Position numbers and translations under genes: made by a program. DNA of 33,586 bases from an uncultured Spartobacteria bacterium (lineage in GTDB: Bacteria; Verrucomicrobiota; Verrucomicrobiia; Chthoniobacterales; Chthoniobacteraceae): assembly GCA_903929475.1 (NCBI GenBank), contig CAIYUV010000071.1, positions 1 to 33,586 of the forward strand, read 5' to 3'. Under the pieces are notes generated by a model. That model made no database searches, had not been told where the DNA came from, and worked only from the letters and a program-made list of their open reading frames with translations. Positions 18,093-26,049 of this stretch are shown piece after piece (positions within the stretch are counted from its first letter, which is position 1; the number at the start of each line of letters is the position of its first letter).

Positions 18093-18099
18093 TTAGTAA

Positions 18100-18130
18100 C
18101 CCAAAAAAACCGTCGCCTATTTCTAATAGG
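18100..18130 (-). terminator. Probable terminator after the GYF gene
   Basis: A perfect 6-bp stem CCTATT (18116-18121) and AATAGG (18125-18130) has a 3-base loop. On the reverse strand it is followed after six bases by a run of T (the AAAAAAA at about 18103-18109 on the plus strand). It sits 22 bp past the reverse-strand stop at 18152. The stem is short and AT-rich, so it is only a moderate candidate. Confidence 0.45.
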
Positions 18131-18151
18131 AATAAAGATTCCGGCTCTTCC

Positions 18152-18676
18152 CTACTCCGCGCCGAACTCCGCAATTCTCTCCTCCAGCTTTTGCACGAGC
18201 CTCTCTGCGGTTTCGCGGGCTCGGCGTTCCTGCATCAGGGCTGCTTCGAGTTCGCGGATGCGCTGCTGGAGATTGATGCGGACGCGGTTTCGCACGTTGA
18301 TCGCGTTGGCTGCGTCGCTGCCCACGTCATCGCTCTCGGCCTCGACGGGAGTGAGAATGTCTTTTACACGATGCTGAGTGGTGTCCTTGCAATTGGTGAT
18401 GATGGATTCCGCCGTGATTTCACCGGCATCGAGGAATTCCTGAATCGCGCCGACTGTTGTGGGGCCGTAAAATTGATCCGGGCCGACTTCGATAAGGTAA
18501 TCCATCGCCAGCTCGGGCACCATCGGCGCTTTCAGCCAGGTGCGCTCATCGGTGGAGACGCGATCCAGAGGCGAAACCTGCGCATCCGCCGCCCACTGGC
18601 GGAGTTGCTGGAATGGGATGGGGCCAAATGTGGAACCGTCGTGCGCCTTGCGAAGATACCATTTGGTGTCGTCCAT
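18152..18676 (-). CDS. GYF_2 domain coiled-coil protein
   Basis: This protein has 174 residues with no signal peptide. Two GYF-like modules occur in tandem. The first, about residues 5-55, has W6-Y-L-R, DGSTFGPIPFQQLRQWA and TWLKAP. The second, about 60-100, has YLIEVGPDQFYGP and IQEFLDAGEI. Residues 128-172 form a charged coiled coil (LQQRIRELEAALMQERRARE). GYF_2 domains bind proline-rich peptides. The upstream neighbour, transcribed first, contains an Ala/Pro-rich linker and ends 5 bp before this start. Interaction between the two products is therefore a reasonable but unproven idea. Confidence 0.8.
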   Translation of the reverse strand: MDDTKWYLRKAHDGSTFGPIPFQQLRQWAADAQVSPLDRVSTDERTWLKAPMVPELAMDYLIEVGPDQFYGPTTVGAIQEFLDAGEITAESIITNCKDTTQHRVKDILTPVEAESDDVGSDAANAINVRNRVRINLQQRIRELEAALMQERRARETAERLVQKLEERIAEFGAE

Positions 18677-18681
18677 AAAAA

Positions 18682-19134
18682 TTACTGTCCTTTCTGTTCG
18701 GCGGGCGGCAGCAGCAATTGCTGGCCGATTTGGAGTTTCTTGGGGTCGGTGATCTTGTTGATTTTCTGCAAATCCACAGCCGTCGTGTTGTGCTGCTTGG
18801 CGATTTTATCGAGCGAATCACCCTTCACCACGATGTGGACGTTGGCGGGTTTTGGAGGAGTGGATGGCGGAGTGAAATCAGCGGCTGCTGGTGCTGGTGC
18901 CGGTGCGGGAGCGGCGACTGGCGCCGGCGCGTTCGCGGTGCGGCCATCGAGCTGCGCGCTGAGCCGTGCGACCTGCGCGGAAAGCATTTCAATTTTCTGC
19001 GCCTGCTGCTCGATGCGCTGGCGAAGCGCCTTGAGTTCGTTTTGCACCGCGTCTTCTGCGCGGGCGCGGGGTGTGAAAATGCCGGACAGCGACAGTGCGC
19101 TGACGGCGACGATTGTGAAAATACGGGGCGTCAT
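18682..19134 (-). CDS. Exported LysM protein with coiled coil
   Basis: This protein has 150 residues. A signal peptide covers residues 1-26 (ARA-ED cleavage), followed by a coiled coil (about 28-64), an Ala/Pro-rich linker (69-97) and a single C-terminal LysM domain (about 99-143, VHIVVKGDSLDKIAKQ...INKITDPKKLQIGQQLLLP). LysM binds GlcNAc in peptidoglycan, so the protein probably sits in the periplasm on the wall. It is the first gene of a two-gene unit with the GYF protein, 5 bp apart. It is divergent from UBact, with 125 bp between the starts. Confidence 0.85.
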   Translation of the reverse strand: MTPRIFTIVAVSALSLSGIFTPRARAEDAVQNELKALRQRIEQQAQKIEMLSAQVARLSAQLDGRTANAPAPVAAPAPAPAPAAADFTPPSTPPKPANVHIVVKGDSLDKIAKQHNTTAVDLQKINKITDPKKLQIGQQLLLPPAEQKGQ

Positions 19135-19259
19135 CGCGTTTTAGATTCCACTTTCACCGCCACATGGCAAGGACGGGTGCATCTGCGGAACAAAAATTTT
19201 CGCAATCGCCTTGCTGTGGACGCCCTTGCTTTCGCCGCGACCGACGCTATTTTTCGCCC

Positions 19260-19436
19260 ATGCCAGACCGGACGCAAAAACCAACCGGACCCGCGCCGTG
19301 GGAGCGCAAAGAAGGCGGCGGCGACGGGCCGAAAGCACCCGACGTGAAAAAGCCGGACACCAAAAGCATCCTCGACCGCATGCGCAAAGTAGATCCCGAT
19401 CAGGCGCGACGCTACCGCCAGCGGACGGGGCAGTGA
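19260..19436 (+). CDS. ubact: UBact, bacterial ubiquitin-like protein
   Basis: This is a 58-residue, highly charged, probably disordered protein starting at ATG 19260. An in-frame ATG at 19164 would add an unrelated 32-residue extension. The N-terminus PDRTQKPTGPAPW, a Gly/Lys-rich middle, and the C-terminal block DTKSILDRMRKVDPDQARRY ending RQRTGQ match the UBact family, described in Nitrospirae, Verrucomicrobia and others as a Pup-like modifier. The terminal Gly-Gln is as in Pup before deamidation to Glu, after which ligation to lysines can occur. prcB follows 21 bp downstream (57 bp if the later start is used), so the pair is surely functionally linked. No Dop, PafA, Mpa or PrcA gene is in the window. 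Confidence 0.92.
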   Translation: MPDRTQKPTGPAPWERKEGGGDGPKAPDVKKPDTKSILDRMRKVDPDQARRYRQRTGQ

Positions 19437-19457
19437 TGGGAAAATGACGGATATCGA

Positions 19458-20315
19458 ATGACGAATTTGCGCTTACTGAACTCAAATCTTTTCATGCAAT
19501 ACTCCGCCGCTCCCACGACGCTCGCCGACACGAGCGCGCCCGATTTTTCCACACTCCTCCAGCGCCACGGTCTCGCCCCGCAACCTCCCGCCAGCGTCGC
19601 GCCGGCATACGACATTCAGCATCCGGCATTCGTCATTCCCACCGCAACCACCATCCTCGCGTTCAAATTTGCCGACGGCGTCCTCATCGCCGGCGACCGA
19701 CGCGCCACCGCTGGCAACACGATCATGTATGATCGCGCGGACAAGGTGCTGGAAATTGACCGCCACTCCATCATGGCCATCGCCGGAGTGCCCGCGACCG
19801 CTTGGGAAATGGCGCGCGTCCTCGAACACAGCTTCCACTTTTTCCGCCGCACGCAGCTCGCCGAGATGAGTCTCGAAGGCAAAGTCCGCGCGCTCTCAAA
19901 ACTCCTGCGCGACAACCTCGGTCTCGTCCTCCAGGGCGTCGGCATGGTCGTTCCCATCTTCGCCACGTTCGACGCCGCCGCAGGCGTGCCACGCGTTTAT
20001 TTCTACGACCCGATGGGCGCACAATTCGAAGCCGCCGATTTCAGCGCCACCGGCAGCGGCAGCCCCGCCGTCCGCGCCGTGCTCCATCACGAAAACACCT
20101 ACGCCAAACGCCCGCTCCGCAAACTCAAAGCCTCCGAGGCCGTGCTCCTCGCCCTCCGCGCGCTCGACACCGCCGCCGAAAGCGACTCCGCCACCGGCGG
20201 CGTGGATCGTCATGCACGTGTTTTTCCCATCGTGAAAATGATCACCTCCCGCGGAATCGAAACTCTCCCCGACGCGAAACTCGCGCGCCTCTACAAAGGC
20301 AATCTCAGCGCGTGA
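19458..20315 (+). CDS. prcB: 20S proteasome beta subunit (PrcB-like)
   Basis: This protein has 285 residues from ATG 19458; ATG 19494 would give 273. A 63-residue propeptide ends in IPTA, and the mature enzyme starts T64-T65-I-L-A-F-K (codon at 19647). Numbering the mature chain from T64, the catalytic triad T1, D17 (in AGDRRAT) and K33 (in RADKVLEID) is fully conserved, as in mycobacterial PrcB. SATGSGSPAVRAVL and DDSATGG-like ESDSATGGVD are further family marks. It degrades proteins threaded in by an ATPase. The C-terminus is shorter than in actinobacterial PrcB. It ends 6 bp from the convergent coiled-coil gene, so no prcA follows, which is unusual. Confidence 0.93.
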   Translation: MTNLRLLNSNLFMQYSAAPTTLADTSAPDFSTLLQRHGLAPQPPASVAPAYDIQHPAFVIPTATTILAFKFADGVLIAGDRRATAGNTIMYDRADKVLEIDRHSIMAIAGVPATAWEMARVLEHSFHFFRRTQLAEMSLEGKVRALSKLLRDNLGLVLQGVGMVVPIFATFDAAAGVPRVYFYDPMGAQFEAADFSATGSGSPAVRAVLHHENTYAKRPLRKLKASEAVLLALRALDTAAESDSATGGVDRHARVFPIVKMITSRGIETLPDAKLARLYKGNLSA

Positions 20316-20321
20316 TTTTCG

Positions 20322-21974
20322 TCACTTCGTAGATTTCTCCGGCAGGCGGTCGAAGTATTTTTGGATGGCGCTGTGGTAGCCGGGGGGAACTTGCTCGTTG
20401 CGGATGGCTTCGGAGACGCCTTGTTTCACGGCGCGGACGGCTTGCTGGTAGTCACTGGCTTTTTGTCCGGTTTCGCCAACTCCCTCCTCCTTCCATTCCA
20501 TCAGCAATTTGCCCGCGCCGAGCTGCACCTTGTCCTTTTCTTTTTTAAAATCCGACTTCGCGGTGTCGTCTTCTCCCACAGTGCCGCCGTTGCCGGTTCC
20601 GGGATTTTGTCCCGCCTTGCCTTTGCCATTTTTCCCCTTCCCTTGTTGTCCCTCTCCCTCTCCCTCGCCTTCGCCGCCCTCCCCCATTTGTGCGAGGAGA
20701 TCCTTGTATAGTTTTTCGTAGTCCTGCTGTGAATTCGCGCCGGCTTGCTGGGCTTTGTCACCATCGAGTTGTCCCTTGTCATTGAGCTGCTTGGCGGCGG
20801 CGAGATTCTTCAGCGCGTCCTCGAGGTTTTGCGCGTCCTTGAACATTTCGCCGAGGCGTTTCAGTTCGTCCTCGCCGAGTTTCATGGATTCGTTCGCGCC
20901 ATCGAGCGCGTCCTTCGCGAGGTCTTTTAGCTTCGACATGTCCATCTGCTCCAGCGCGCGCTGGAGGGCTTCGTTGACTCCCTTGTCGCCGAGTTGTTCG
21001 CGCATCTGGCTGGCCATCTGGCCGAGTTGCTTTGCGATTTTTTCGAGCTGTTCGCGTTTGTCCGCGCCCTCGGGCTGCTGCGCGATTTTCTGCATTTCCT
21101 GACGGAGTTTTTCCATCGCCTGCTTGAGACCCTCGGAGTCACCTTTCTTCAATTTGTTGATCAGGTCCTTCATCTCCTGTCGCTGCTGCGCGTCGCCGAA
21201 TTGCTGCGCTGCTTTTTCGAGCACTTCCTTCGGCAGACTGGCCGTGGTTTTTTTCCACAGCTCGCTGAAATCCTGCGCCTCCTCATTGAGTTTCTTCGCG
21301 TTGATGTCGCGTTCGCCGGGCTTCACTTCCTTGAGCGTCTTGTCGAGTTTCGCGAGCGCCTGCTCGACTTGCTCGGAAAGCGCGGAGCCTTTTTCCTTCA
21401 GCTCCTCTTTGCGCAATGCGGTGATTTTTTTTGTCTCGATGAGCCGCTCCGTCTGCTTGCTCGTCTCCTGCCGCTTCGCGTCCATTTTAAATGGATCGAG
21501 CTGCGGCAGCCACAGCACGGCGGCGTAGAGCGCGGCGAATGCGAGCAGCACGTCGCGCGCGCCGGGCATCCAGCGCAGGGGCATCAACTTCGCGACGCTG
21601 AGCTGGCCCGCGCGCTCCTCGGCTTGATCGAGCACGATGTCGCGAAATTCGCCGGGCGATTGTTCGATGAGCGTGGCGGTGAGGAAAAGTTCCTTGCTCC
21701 CGGCACGTGCATCCACAGTGCGGGCTACCTGCGCAGGCGCGGGGCGGCGGAAAAATGCGAGCGCCACGGCGAGCGCGAGCGCAGGCACGGCAAGAAGCGT
21801 GAGCGGTGTGAGCCAGTGACTCGGCAGCAGAGCGAGAAGTCGTGAACAAAGCAGTGCGATCAACGCGACACCTGTGAGAGTGAGCACGGCGATGCGAAAG
21901 TTTTTTCCCAGCGCGGCGAGACGCAGACGCGAATCAGCGGAGCGGAGGAGCCGGGCTGTTGCGCTGGTTTTCAC
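20322..21974 (-). CDS. Membrane-anchored long coiled-coil protein of the BatA/MoxR-locus type
   Basis: This protein has 550 residues. Two or three membrane helices lie in the first 165 residues (about 30-50, 56-75, 142-158), with an extracytoplasmic-like segment between. A very charged Lys/Glu/Gln coiled coil follows, to about residue 430. Next come a low-complexity Gly/Glu/Lys linker (EGGEGEGEGEG, KGKNGKGKAG) and a conserved end, QAVRAVKQGVSEAIRNEQVP and GYHSAIQKYFDRLP. Proteins of this architecture in PVC bacteria usually sit beside MoxR ATPase, DUF58 and BatA genes. None of these is in the window unless outside the reading range. Function unknown; the domain call is by architecture only. 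Confidence 0.72.
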   Translation of the reverse strand: MKTSATARLLRSADSRLRLAALGKNFRIAVLTLTGVALIALLCSRLLALLPSHWLTPLTLLAVPALALAVALAFFRRPAPAQVARTVDARAGSKELFLTATLIEQSPGEFRDIVLDQAEERAGQLSVAKLMPLRWMPGARDVLLAFAALYAAVLWLPQLDPFKMDAKRQETSKQTERLIETKKITALRKEELKEKGSALSEQVEQALAKLDKTLKEVKPGERDINAKKLNEEAQDFSELWKKTTASLPKEVLEKAAQQFGDAQQRQEMKDLINKLKKGDSEGLKQAMEKLRQEMQKIAQQPEGADKREQLEKIAKQLGQMASQMREQLGDKGVNEALQRALEQMDMSKLKDLAKDALDGANESMKLGEDELKRLGEMFKDAQNLEDALKNLAAAKQLNDKGQLDGDKAQQAGANSQQDYEKLYKDLLAQMGEGGEGEGEGEGQQGKGKNGKGKAGQNPGTGNGGTVGEDDTAKSDFKKEKDKVQLGAGKLLMEWKEEGVGETGQKASDYQQAVRAVKQGVSEAIRNEQVPPGYHSAIQKYFDRLPEKSTK

Positions 21975-22060
21975 GGGCGGAACGGTAGCTGCGGATTGTC
22001 AGTGTTCAAGCGCGCTCACTCCCCTGCCCTGCCGACTACGAATTCACGCTGATTTTTTGA

Positions 22061-22113
22061 CCACGGATGACACGGATGTTCACGGACGAGGCCGACTGTC
22101 CCTCCGAGACAAA
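22061..22113. repeat. Short dispersed repeat after xerD
   Basis: Three imperfect copies of an ACGGATG-type heptamer follow each other (CCACGGATG, ACACGGATG, TTCACGGAC, 22061-22087). They are followed by ACTGTCCCTCCGAGACAAATT ending at the xerD stop codon. The second part matches 8764-8778 in the ilvB upstream region. Read on the reverse strand this is the ATCCGTGTCATCCGTGGTCAA type of sequence found scattered in many bacterial genomes. It is non-coding; function unknown. Confidence 0.5.
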
Positions 22114-23004
22114 TTACGCGCGCGGGTGAAATTTCCGGTGCGTTTCCTTGAGGCGTTTTTGTTCGACGTGCGTGTAGATTTGCGTGGTCGAGATGTCGGC
22201 GTGGCCGAGCATTTCCTGGATGACGCGCAGATCCGCGCCGCCTTCGAGCAGATGCGTGGCGAAGCTGTGGCGGAGCAAATGCGGATACACACTCGTTTCT
22301 ATACCTGCGCGTTTCGCGCTCTCTTTCACGATCTGCCAGAGCCGCGTGGTGGTGAGCGATTTGCCGTGGCGCGAAAGAAAGATGTGGCTGCCGGTGCGCT
22401 TGCTGACGAATTGCGGGCGCTCCTTTTCCAGATACGCGGTGATGGCCTCGCACGCCTTCGTGCCGACGGGAACAAGGCGCGTCTTGCCGCCCTTGCCGGT
22501 GACGCGAATGACGCGCGCATCGAGATCGAGATTTTCCAGACGCGCGCCGGTGAGTTCGCCCGCACGGAGGCCGCTGGCGTAAAGAAGTTCGAGCATCGCG
22601 CGGTCGCGCAGGCCGCGCGGAGCATTCACGTCCACGGCAGCGAGCAGTTGCTCCGCAGCCTGTTCGTTGAGCGTCTCGGGGAGGTATCGCTCAATGCGCG
22701 GGAGTGGGAGCACCTCGGCGGGATCGTGCGTGATGCGCGAACGCGACGCCAGCCAGCGGAAGAAAATTTTCAGCGCGACGACTTCGAGTTTCACGCTCGC
22801 AGCAGCGAGACCGCAGCGTTTGCGAAATGCGAGGTAGTCGTGCAGATGCGCGAGCGTGATGGTGCGCGGGTCGCTGAGTTGCTGCGTCTTTTCCGCCCAC
22901 GCAGTGAAGGACTCCATTGTGCGGCGCGTAGAGAGTTGGTAGTTGTCCGAGAGGCCGCGCTCGGTGGCGAGGTGGAGGATGAAATCTTCGAGCGAAGCAC
23001 GCAC
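22114..23004 (-). CDS. xerD: Tyrosine site-specific recombinase XerD
   Basis: This protein has 296 residues, the standard Xer length. The N-terminal SAM-like core-binding domain is followed by the catalytic domain. All catalytic residues are present: R147 (ASGLRAGEL), K171/K174 (TGKGGKTRLVP), H242 and R245 (PHLLRHSFATHLL), H268 (LGHADISTTQ) and Y277 (IYTHV). It resolves chromosome dimers at dif with its partner XerC. The single Xer family gene here may serve both roles or pair with another gene elsewhere. It begins 3 bp after the small membrane protein gene, forming a thiG-membrane protein-xerD operon. The length and neighbours argue against a phage or integron integrase. Confidence 0.9.
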   Translation of the reverse strand: MRASLEDFILHLATERGLSDNYQLSTRRTMESFTAWAEKTQQLSDPRTITLAHLHDYLAFRKRCGLAAASVKLEVVALKIFFRWLASRSRITHDPAEVLPLPRIERYLPETLNEQAAEQLLAAVDVNAPRGLRDRAMLELLYASGLRAGELTGARLENLDLDARVIRVTGKGGKTRLVPVGTKACEAITAYLEKERPQFVSKRTGSHIFLSRHGKSLTTTRLWQIVKESAKRAGIETSVYPHLLRHSFATHLLEGGADLRVIQEMLGHADISTTQIYTHVEQKRLKETHRKFHPRA

Positions 23005-23007
23005 GAT

Positions 23008-23460
23008 TTACGATTCTCTCTCGCGTTCCCACCACGGGCGATCGGCGGCGGCGAAATATTCGTTCGCGCCCCGGCGGAACAGCGCGAACAGCACGGCGAA
23101 ACCAAAAAACAGCAGGCCCGGCACCATCGCTCCACGGAAGCACAGAAACTGGAGTCCTTCACGCAAATGGTCATCCGCGAGCAATGCGATCGCGAGCACG
23201 TGACGCGCACCTGTCGTGATGACGTAGAGCCAGCGCGCCCAGTTGCGCGCTTTCAAAATGAAGTAACACGCGAGCAGCGTGATCCCGGAATGCACGTAAT
23301 GCAGCGCGAGTTGCAGACGTGCGGAGTTGATGTGCTCGGCCATCCATTGCGCGTTGCCCACTTCACTGAGATCGGTAAAGAAAAACACCGCATCAATGAG
23401 CGCGAACAACATCGCGAGGAAACAAACGAAGGTGACGGCGAACGGGCGGTTGGGGTTCAT
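23008..23460 (-). CDS. Small four-helix membrane protein of unknown function
   Basis: This protein has 150 residues with about four hydrophobic helices (about residues 8-28, 52-70, 76-96, 108-128). The ends are charged, and the C-terminus is [10 protein letters not shown]. The start ATG at 23460 overlaps the thiG stop (ATGA type), so translation is probably coupled to thiG. It also ends 3 bp before xerD. No domain is recognised. The middle helices have Arg-rich linkers, as in small integral membrane proteins. It is not a thiamin transporter that I can recognise. Confidence 0.72.
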   Translation of the reverse strand: MNPNRPFAVTFVCFLAMLFALIDAVFFFTDLSEVGNAQWMAEHINSARLQLALHYVHSGITLLACYFILKARNWARWLYVITTGARHVLAIALLADDHLREGLQFLCFRGAMVPGLLFFGFAVLFALFRRGANEYFAAADRPWWERERES

Positions 23461-24248
23461 GCGGCGGTGTGGAGAAAGGCGGTGAGCGGCGAAGTCGCGC
23501 TAGCGGAAACACCCCGCGCGGCAAGCCCGGTCTCGAACGCCTCGCGCCCAGCCTCGACAGCCATCCGAAACGCACGCGCCATGCGTTCGGGGTCCGGCGC
23601 GATGGCGATGGCGGTGTTCACAAGCACGGCGGACGCTCCCATTTCGAGCGCCTCCGCTGCGTGGCTCGGCGCGCCGATGCCCGCATCCACAACGACGGGC
23701 ACGCTGCATTGGTTGAGGATGATTTCAATTTGTGCACGCGTCTCGATGCCGCGATTGCTGCCGATGGGCGAGCCGAGCGGCATCACCGCAGCGGTGCCCA
23801 CGTCCTCGAGGCGGCGCGCGAGCACCGGATCGGCGTTGATGTAGGGCAGCACCGTGAAGCCTTCCTTCACCAAAACCTCCGCCGCCTTCAGCGTCTCAAT
23901 CGGATCCGGTAGCAAGTAGCGCGGGTCGGGATGGATTTCGAGTTTCACCCAGTCGCTGATGCCCGCCGTGCGTGCGAGCCGCGCCAGGCGCACGGCCTCC
24001 TCCGCGTTCATCGCGCCGCTCGTGTTGGGGAGCAGCAGGTATTTTTTCGGATCAATAAAATCGAGAATGTCGGCGAAAGGATCGCCCTTGCCTGAGAGGT
24101 CCGCACGCCGCAGCGCGACGGTGACAATCTCGGTGCCGCTTTCCGCGAGTGCGGCCGCCATGGCGTGGTTGGAGGAAAATTTTCCCGTCCCCAGCAACAG
24201 CCGCGAACCAAAGCTGCGGCCTGCGATTACGAGTGGTTGAGTTGGCAT
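23457..24248 (-). CDS. thiG: Thiazole synthase ThiG
   Basis: This is a 263-residue TIM-barrel enzyme. It builds the thiazole phosphate of thiamin from deoxyxylulose phosphate, dehydroglycine and the ThiS thiocarboxylate. K102 (WVKLEIHPD) is the expected Schiff-base lysine. [56 protein letters not shown] and [19 protein letters not shown] are the conserved barrel segments. The gene stands without thiS, thiF, thiC or thiH, so those must be elsewhere. No thiamin riboswitch is recognisable in the 76 bp before it. The overlap with a small membrane protein and xerD is unusual. Confidence 0.93.
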   Translation of the reverse strand: MPTQPLVIAGRSFGSRLLLGTGKFSSNHAMAAALAESGTEIVTVALRRADLSGKGDPFADILDFIDPKKYLLLPNTSGAMNAEEAVRLARLARTAGISDWVKLEIHPDPRYLLPDPIETLKAAEVLVKEGFTVLPYINADPVLARRLEDVGTAAVMPLGSPIGSNRGIETRAQIEIILNQCSVPVVVDAGIGAPSHAAEALEMGASAVLVNTAIAIAPDPERMARAFRMAVEAGREAFETGLAARGVSASATSPLTAFLHTAA

Positions 24249-24324
24249 CGAATCGCGGACTATACCGCGACACTCCGCGCACGCACGCGGGAAGTTCAGC
24301 GATCAACGATAAACAAGGGCTGCG

Positions 24325-25896
24325 CTACTCCGCCGGAAAGTCCCACACCCAGTCGCCGACGTAATCGGCTTTGTGAAACTGCGTATTCTCGGGCTTCTTT
24401 TCATTGAGTGTCCGCTTTCCGCCGTCGTCCTTGCCATCGAAACCGACGCTCCACAGCGTGTATTTGCCATCGGCGGATTTGCGATAGCCCATCGGCTTTT
24501 CGTTGATTGGATCGAGCGGGAGCGGCTTGCCGTCCGCGAGCTTCACGGCGTCGAGCGAATCGGGATAGCTCCCCTTTTCAATCCGGTAGCGCTCCAGCGC
24601 ACAGGCGATGATGGATTGGTTCACGAGCGCGTCCGTGTATATAAAGTGGCTGATGAAACTGTTGAGGGCTGGGGCCATTAGCTTTAGCAGGATGTAGGAA
24701 CGATGTGTGAATACAGATGACTTCATATCGTCCAACAGCTTCTCCAGTTCCTGCGAAGACTGATAGGCCGCCTGCCAGCCCTTTTCCTTCAAAGGTTTGA
24801 TGATATATTTGAATTCGTTTTCTGCGATCACGGCGGCGCTTGCGTCAAAATAGCCGGATGCGATGGCGCGTTCGGGCGAATGGCTGAAAATGCCATCATC
24901 AGCCTGGTCGTTCTGCAGCCCTCCTGTCATTTTTCGAATGTTCTCGGGCTTACGTTTCATGCATAGGGCTACATTTACGCCCATCGCCATCTCACTGCGG
25001 AATGCGAGCAGTGCCGAGCGCCGGAAATCGAGAGCCGTCAGTGCGGCTTCGAGCCTAGCAAAATCCTCCGCATTGCCTGCGTGTGCAGCAAAGAGTTCCC
25101 AAATAGCGTCGTGGAGTATTGCTGCTCCAGAGGTGCCTACGAGCAGACCGATGAGGCATGGCTCGTTGAGGCTCGCCTGATTGAAACGAGCCAGTATTAG
25201 TGCAGCCTGATGCGCCTTGTCCGCATCCCCTGCTTGCGCTGCCGCGTCAACACGAAGAGAGAGAGACCGAGCCACGGCCAGAACACTCGAATAGTGTGGT
25301 TGGTGGAGAGAGATGAGCATCTCCGGCAGGTCGCGCGTCTGCCACTCAGGCGTCCATTGGGCCTTTGGGCGGTTGAGACCGGCGGCGAGTTCCTGCACGA
25401 TTGCATCGTATTTTGAGAGCGCGGCGAGCACATCGCGCGCAGCGTCGCCGGGTTCCATTGGCATCGAAAACGAGCCGTCCTTTCTCAGAAAATCTGCCCA
25501 AGCCTTGAAGTCGGCGTGCTTGCCCATCGCCGCATTCGCATACTTCGGCGGACGCACACCGTCCTTTCCGCTGGAAGGCAGTTTCATTGCCTCCAAGCGT
25601 TTCCGATTTTCTCCCGGTGCGCCCTTGCTCTCGTCTTTGTCCACGACGAGCGCGATGTCTTTTAGCAGCGGAATCGCGCAGAAGTTTTCTGCCTCGGGAA
25701 CCGGCTCGTTCATCATCTCGCGGAAGTCGAGCGTTTCACCCTCGGCCTTCAGCATCGCTTCCACGTTGCGCAATTGTCGCGCACCGCTCCAGTTCACCCA
25801 CGCATACAGCGATGCGATGAGCGTGGTGAGTGTCACCACGGTCCATGTCAGGCGGCGAAGCCAGCGTTTCTGCCAGCAGCGTTTGAGGAAGTTCAT
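24325..25896 (-). CDS. Membrane-anchored hypothetical protein with pseudopilin-like C-terminus
   Basis: This protein has 523 residues. After a basic N-terminus there is one membrane helix (about residues 16-34); the remainder is extracytoplasmic and mostly helical. The last 100 residues contain ALERYRIEKGSYPDSLDAV, LPLDPINEKPMGYRKSADGKY and TLWSVGFDGKDDGG. These resemble the C-terminal part of type II secretion pseudopilins, where an ordered YPxSL/DP-type and WSxGxDG segment is typical. It has no prepilin cleavage site. Such proteins are common in Verrucomicrobia genomes, but their function is unknown. It lies in the same direction as thiG, 76 bp before it, and is probably a separate unit. 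Confidence 0.7.
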   Translation of the reverse strand: MNFLKRCWQKRWLRRLTWTVVTLTTLIASLYAWVNWSGARQLRNVEAMLKAEGETLDFREMMNEPVPEAENFCAIPLLKDIALVVDKDESKGAPGENRKRLEAMKLPSSGKDGVRPPKYANAAMGKHADFKAWADFLRKDGSFSMPMEPGDAARDVLAALSKYDAIVQELAAGLNRPKAQWTPEWQTRDLPEMLISLHQPHYSSVLAVARSLSLRVDAAAQAGDADKAHQAALILARFNQASLNEPCLIGLLVGTSGAAILHDAIWELFAAHAGNAEDFARLEAALTALDFRRSALLAFRSEMAMGVNVALCMKRKPENIRKMTGGLQNDQADDGIFSHSPERAIASGYFDASAAVIAENEFKYIIKPLKEKGWQAAYQSSQELEKLLDDMKSSVFTHRSYILLKLMAPALNSFISHFIYTDALVNQSIIACALERYRIEKGSYPDSLDAVKLADGKPLPLDPINEKPMGYRKSADGKYTLWSVGFDGKDDGGKRTLNEKKPENTQFHKADYVGDWVWDFPAE

Positions 25897-26049
25897 TGCG
25901 CGTCGTCAGGTTGTAGTTCGCGCATGGCGAAAGGCGAGCGTCGTCCTCGAATTTGTCATTTTCCCTGATGAGGAAAATACATCATGAAGATATCCCCGTT
26001 TCGTCCTGACACACACTTGAGTGCGAGAAGCTGGAATCGCCGGCTGCTA

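Noticed and set aside
19437-19475. Chain of tiny start-stop overlaps (MGK, MTDIE) between UBact and prcB
   Set aside because: Too short to be genes. They may affect re-initiation, but nothing in the sequence proves it.
21874-23844. Plus frame of 656 codons
   Set aside because: It is antisense to xerD, the membrane protein and thiG.
25958-25978. Hairpin ATTTTCC/GGAAAAT as a terminator
   Set aside because: There is no T-run on either strand and no gene ends nearby in the right orientation; left unassigned.
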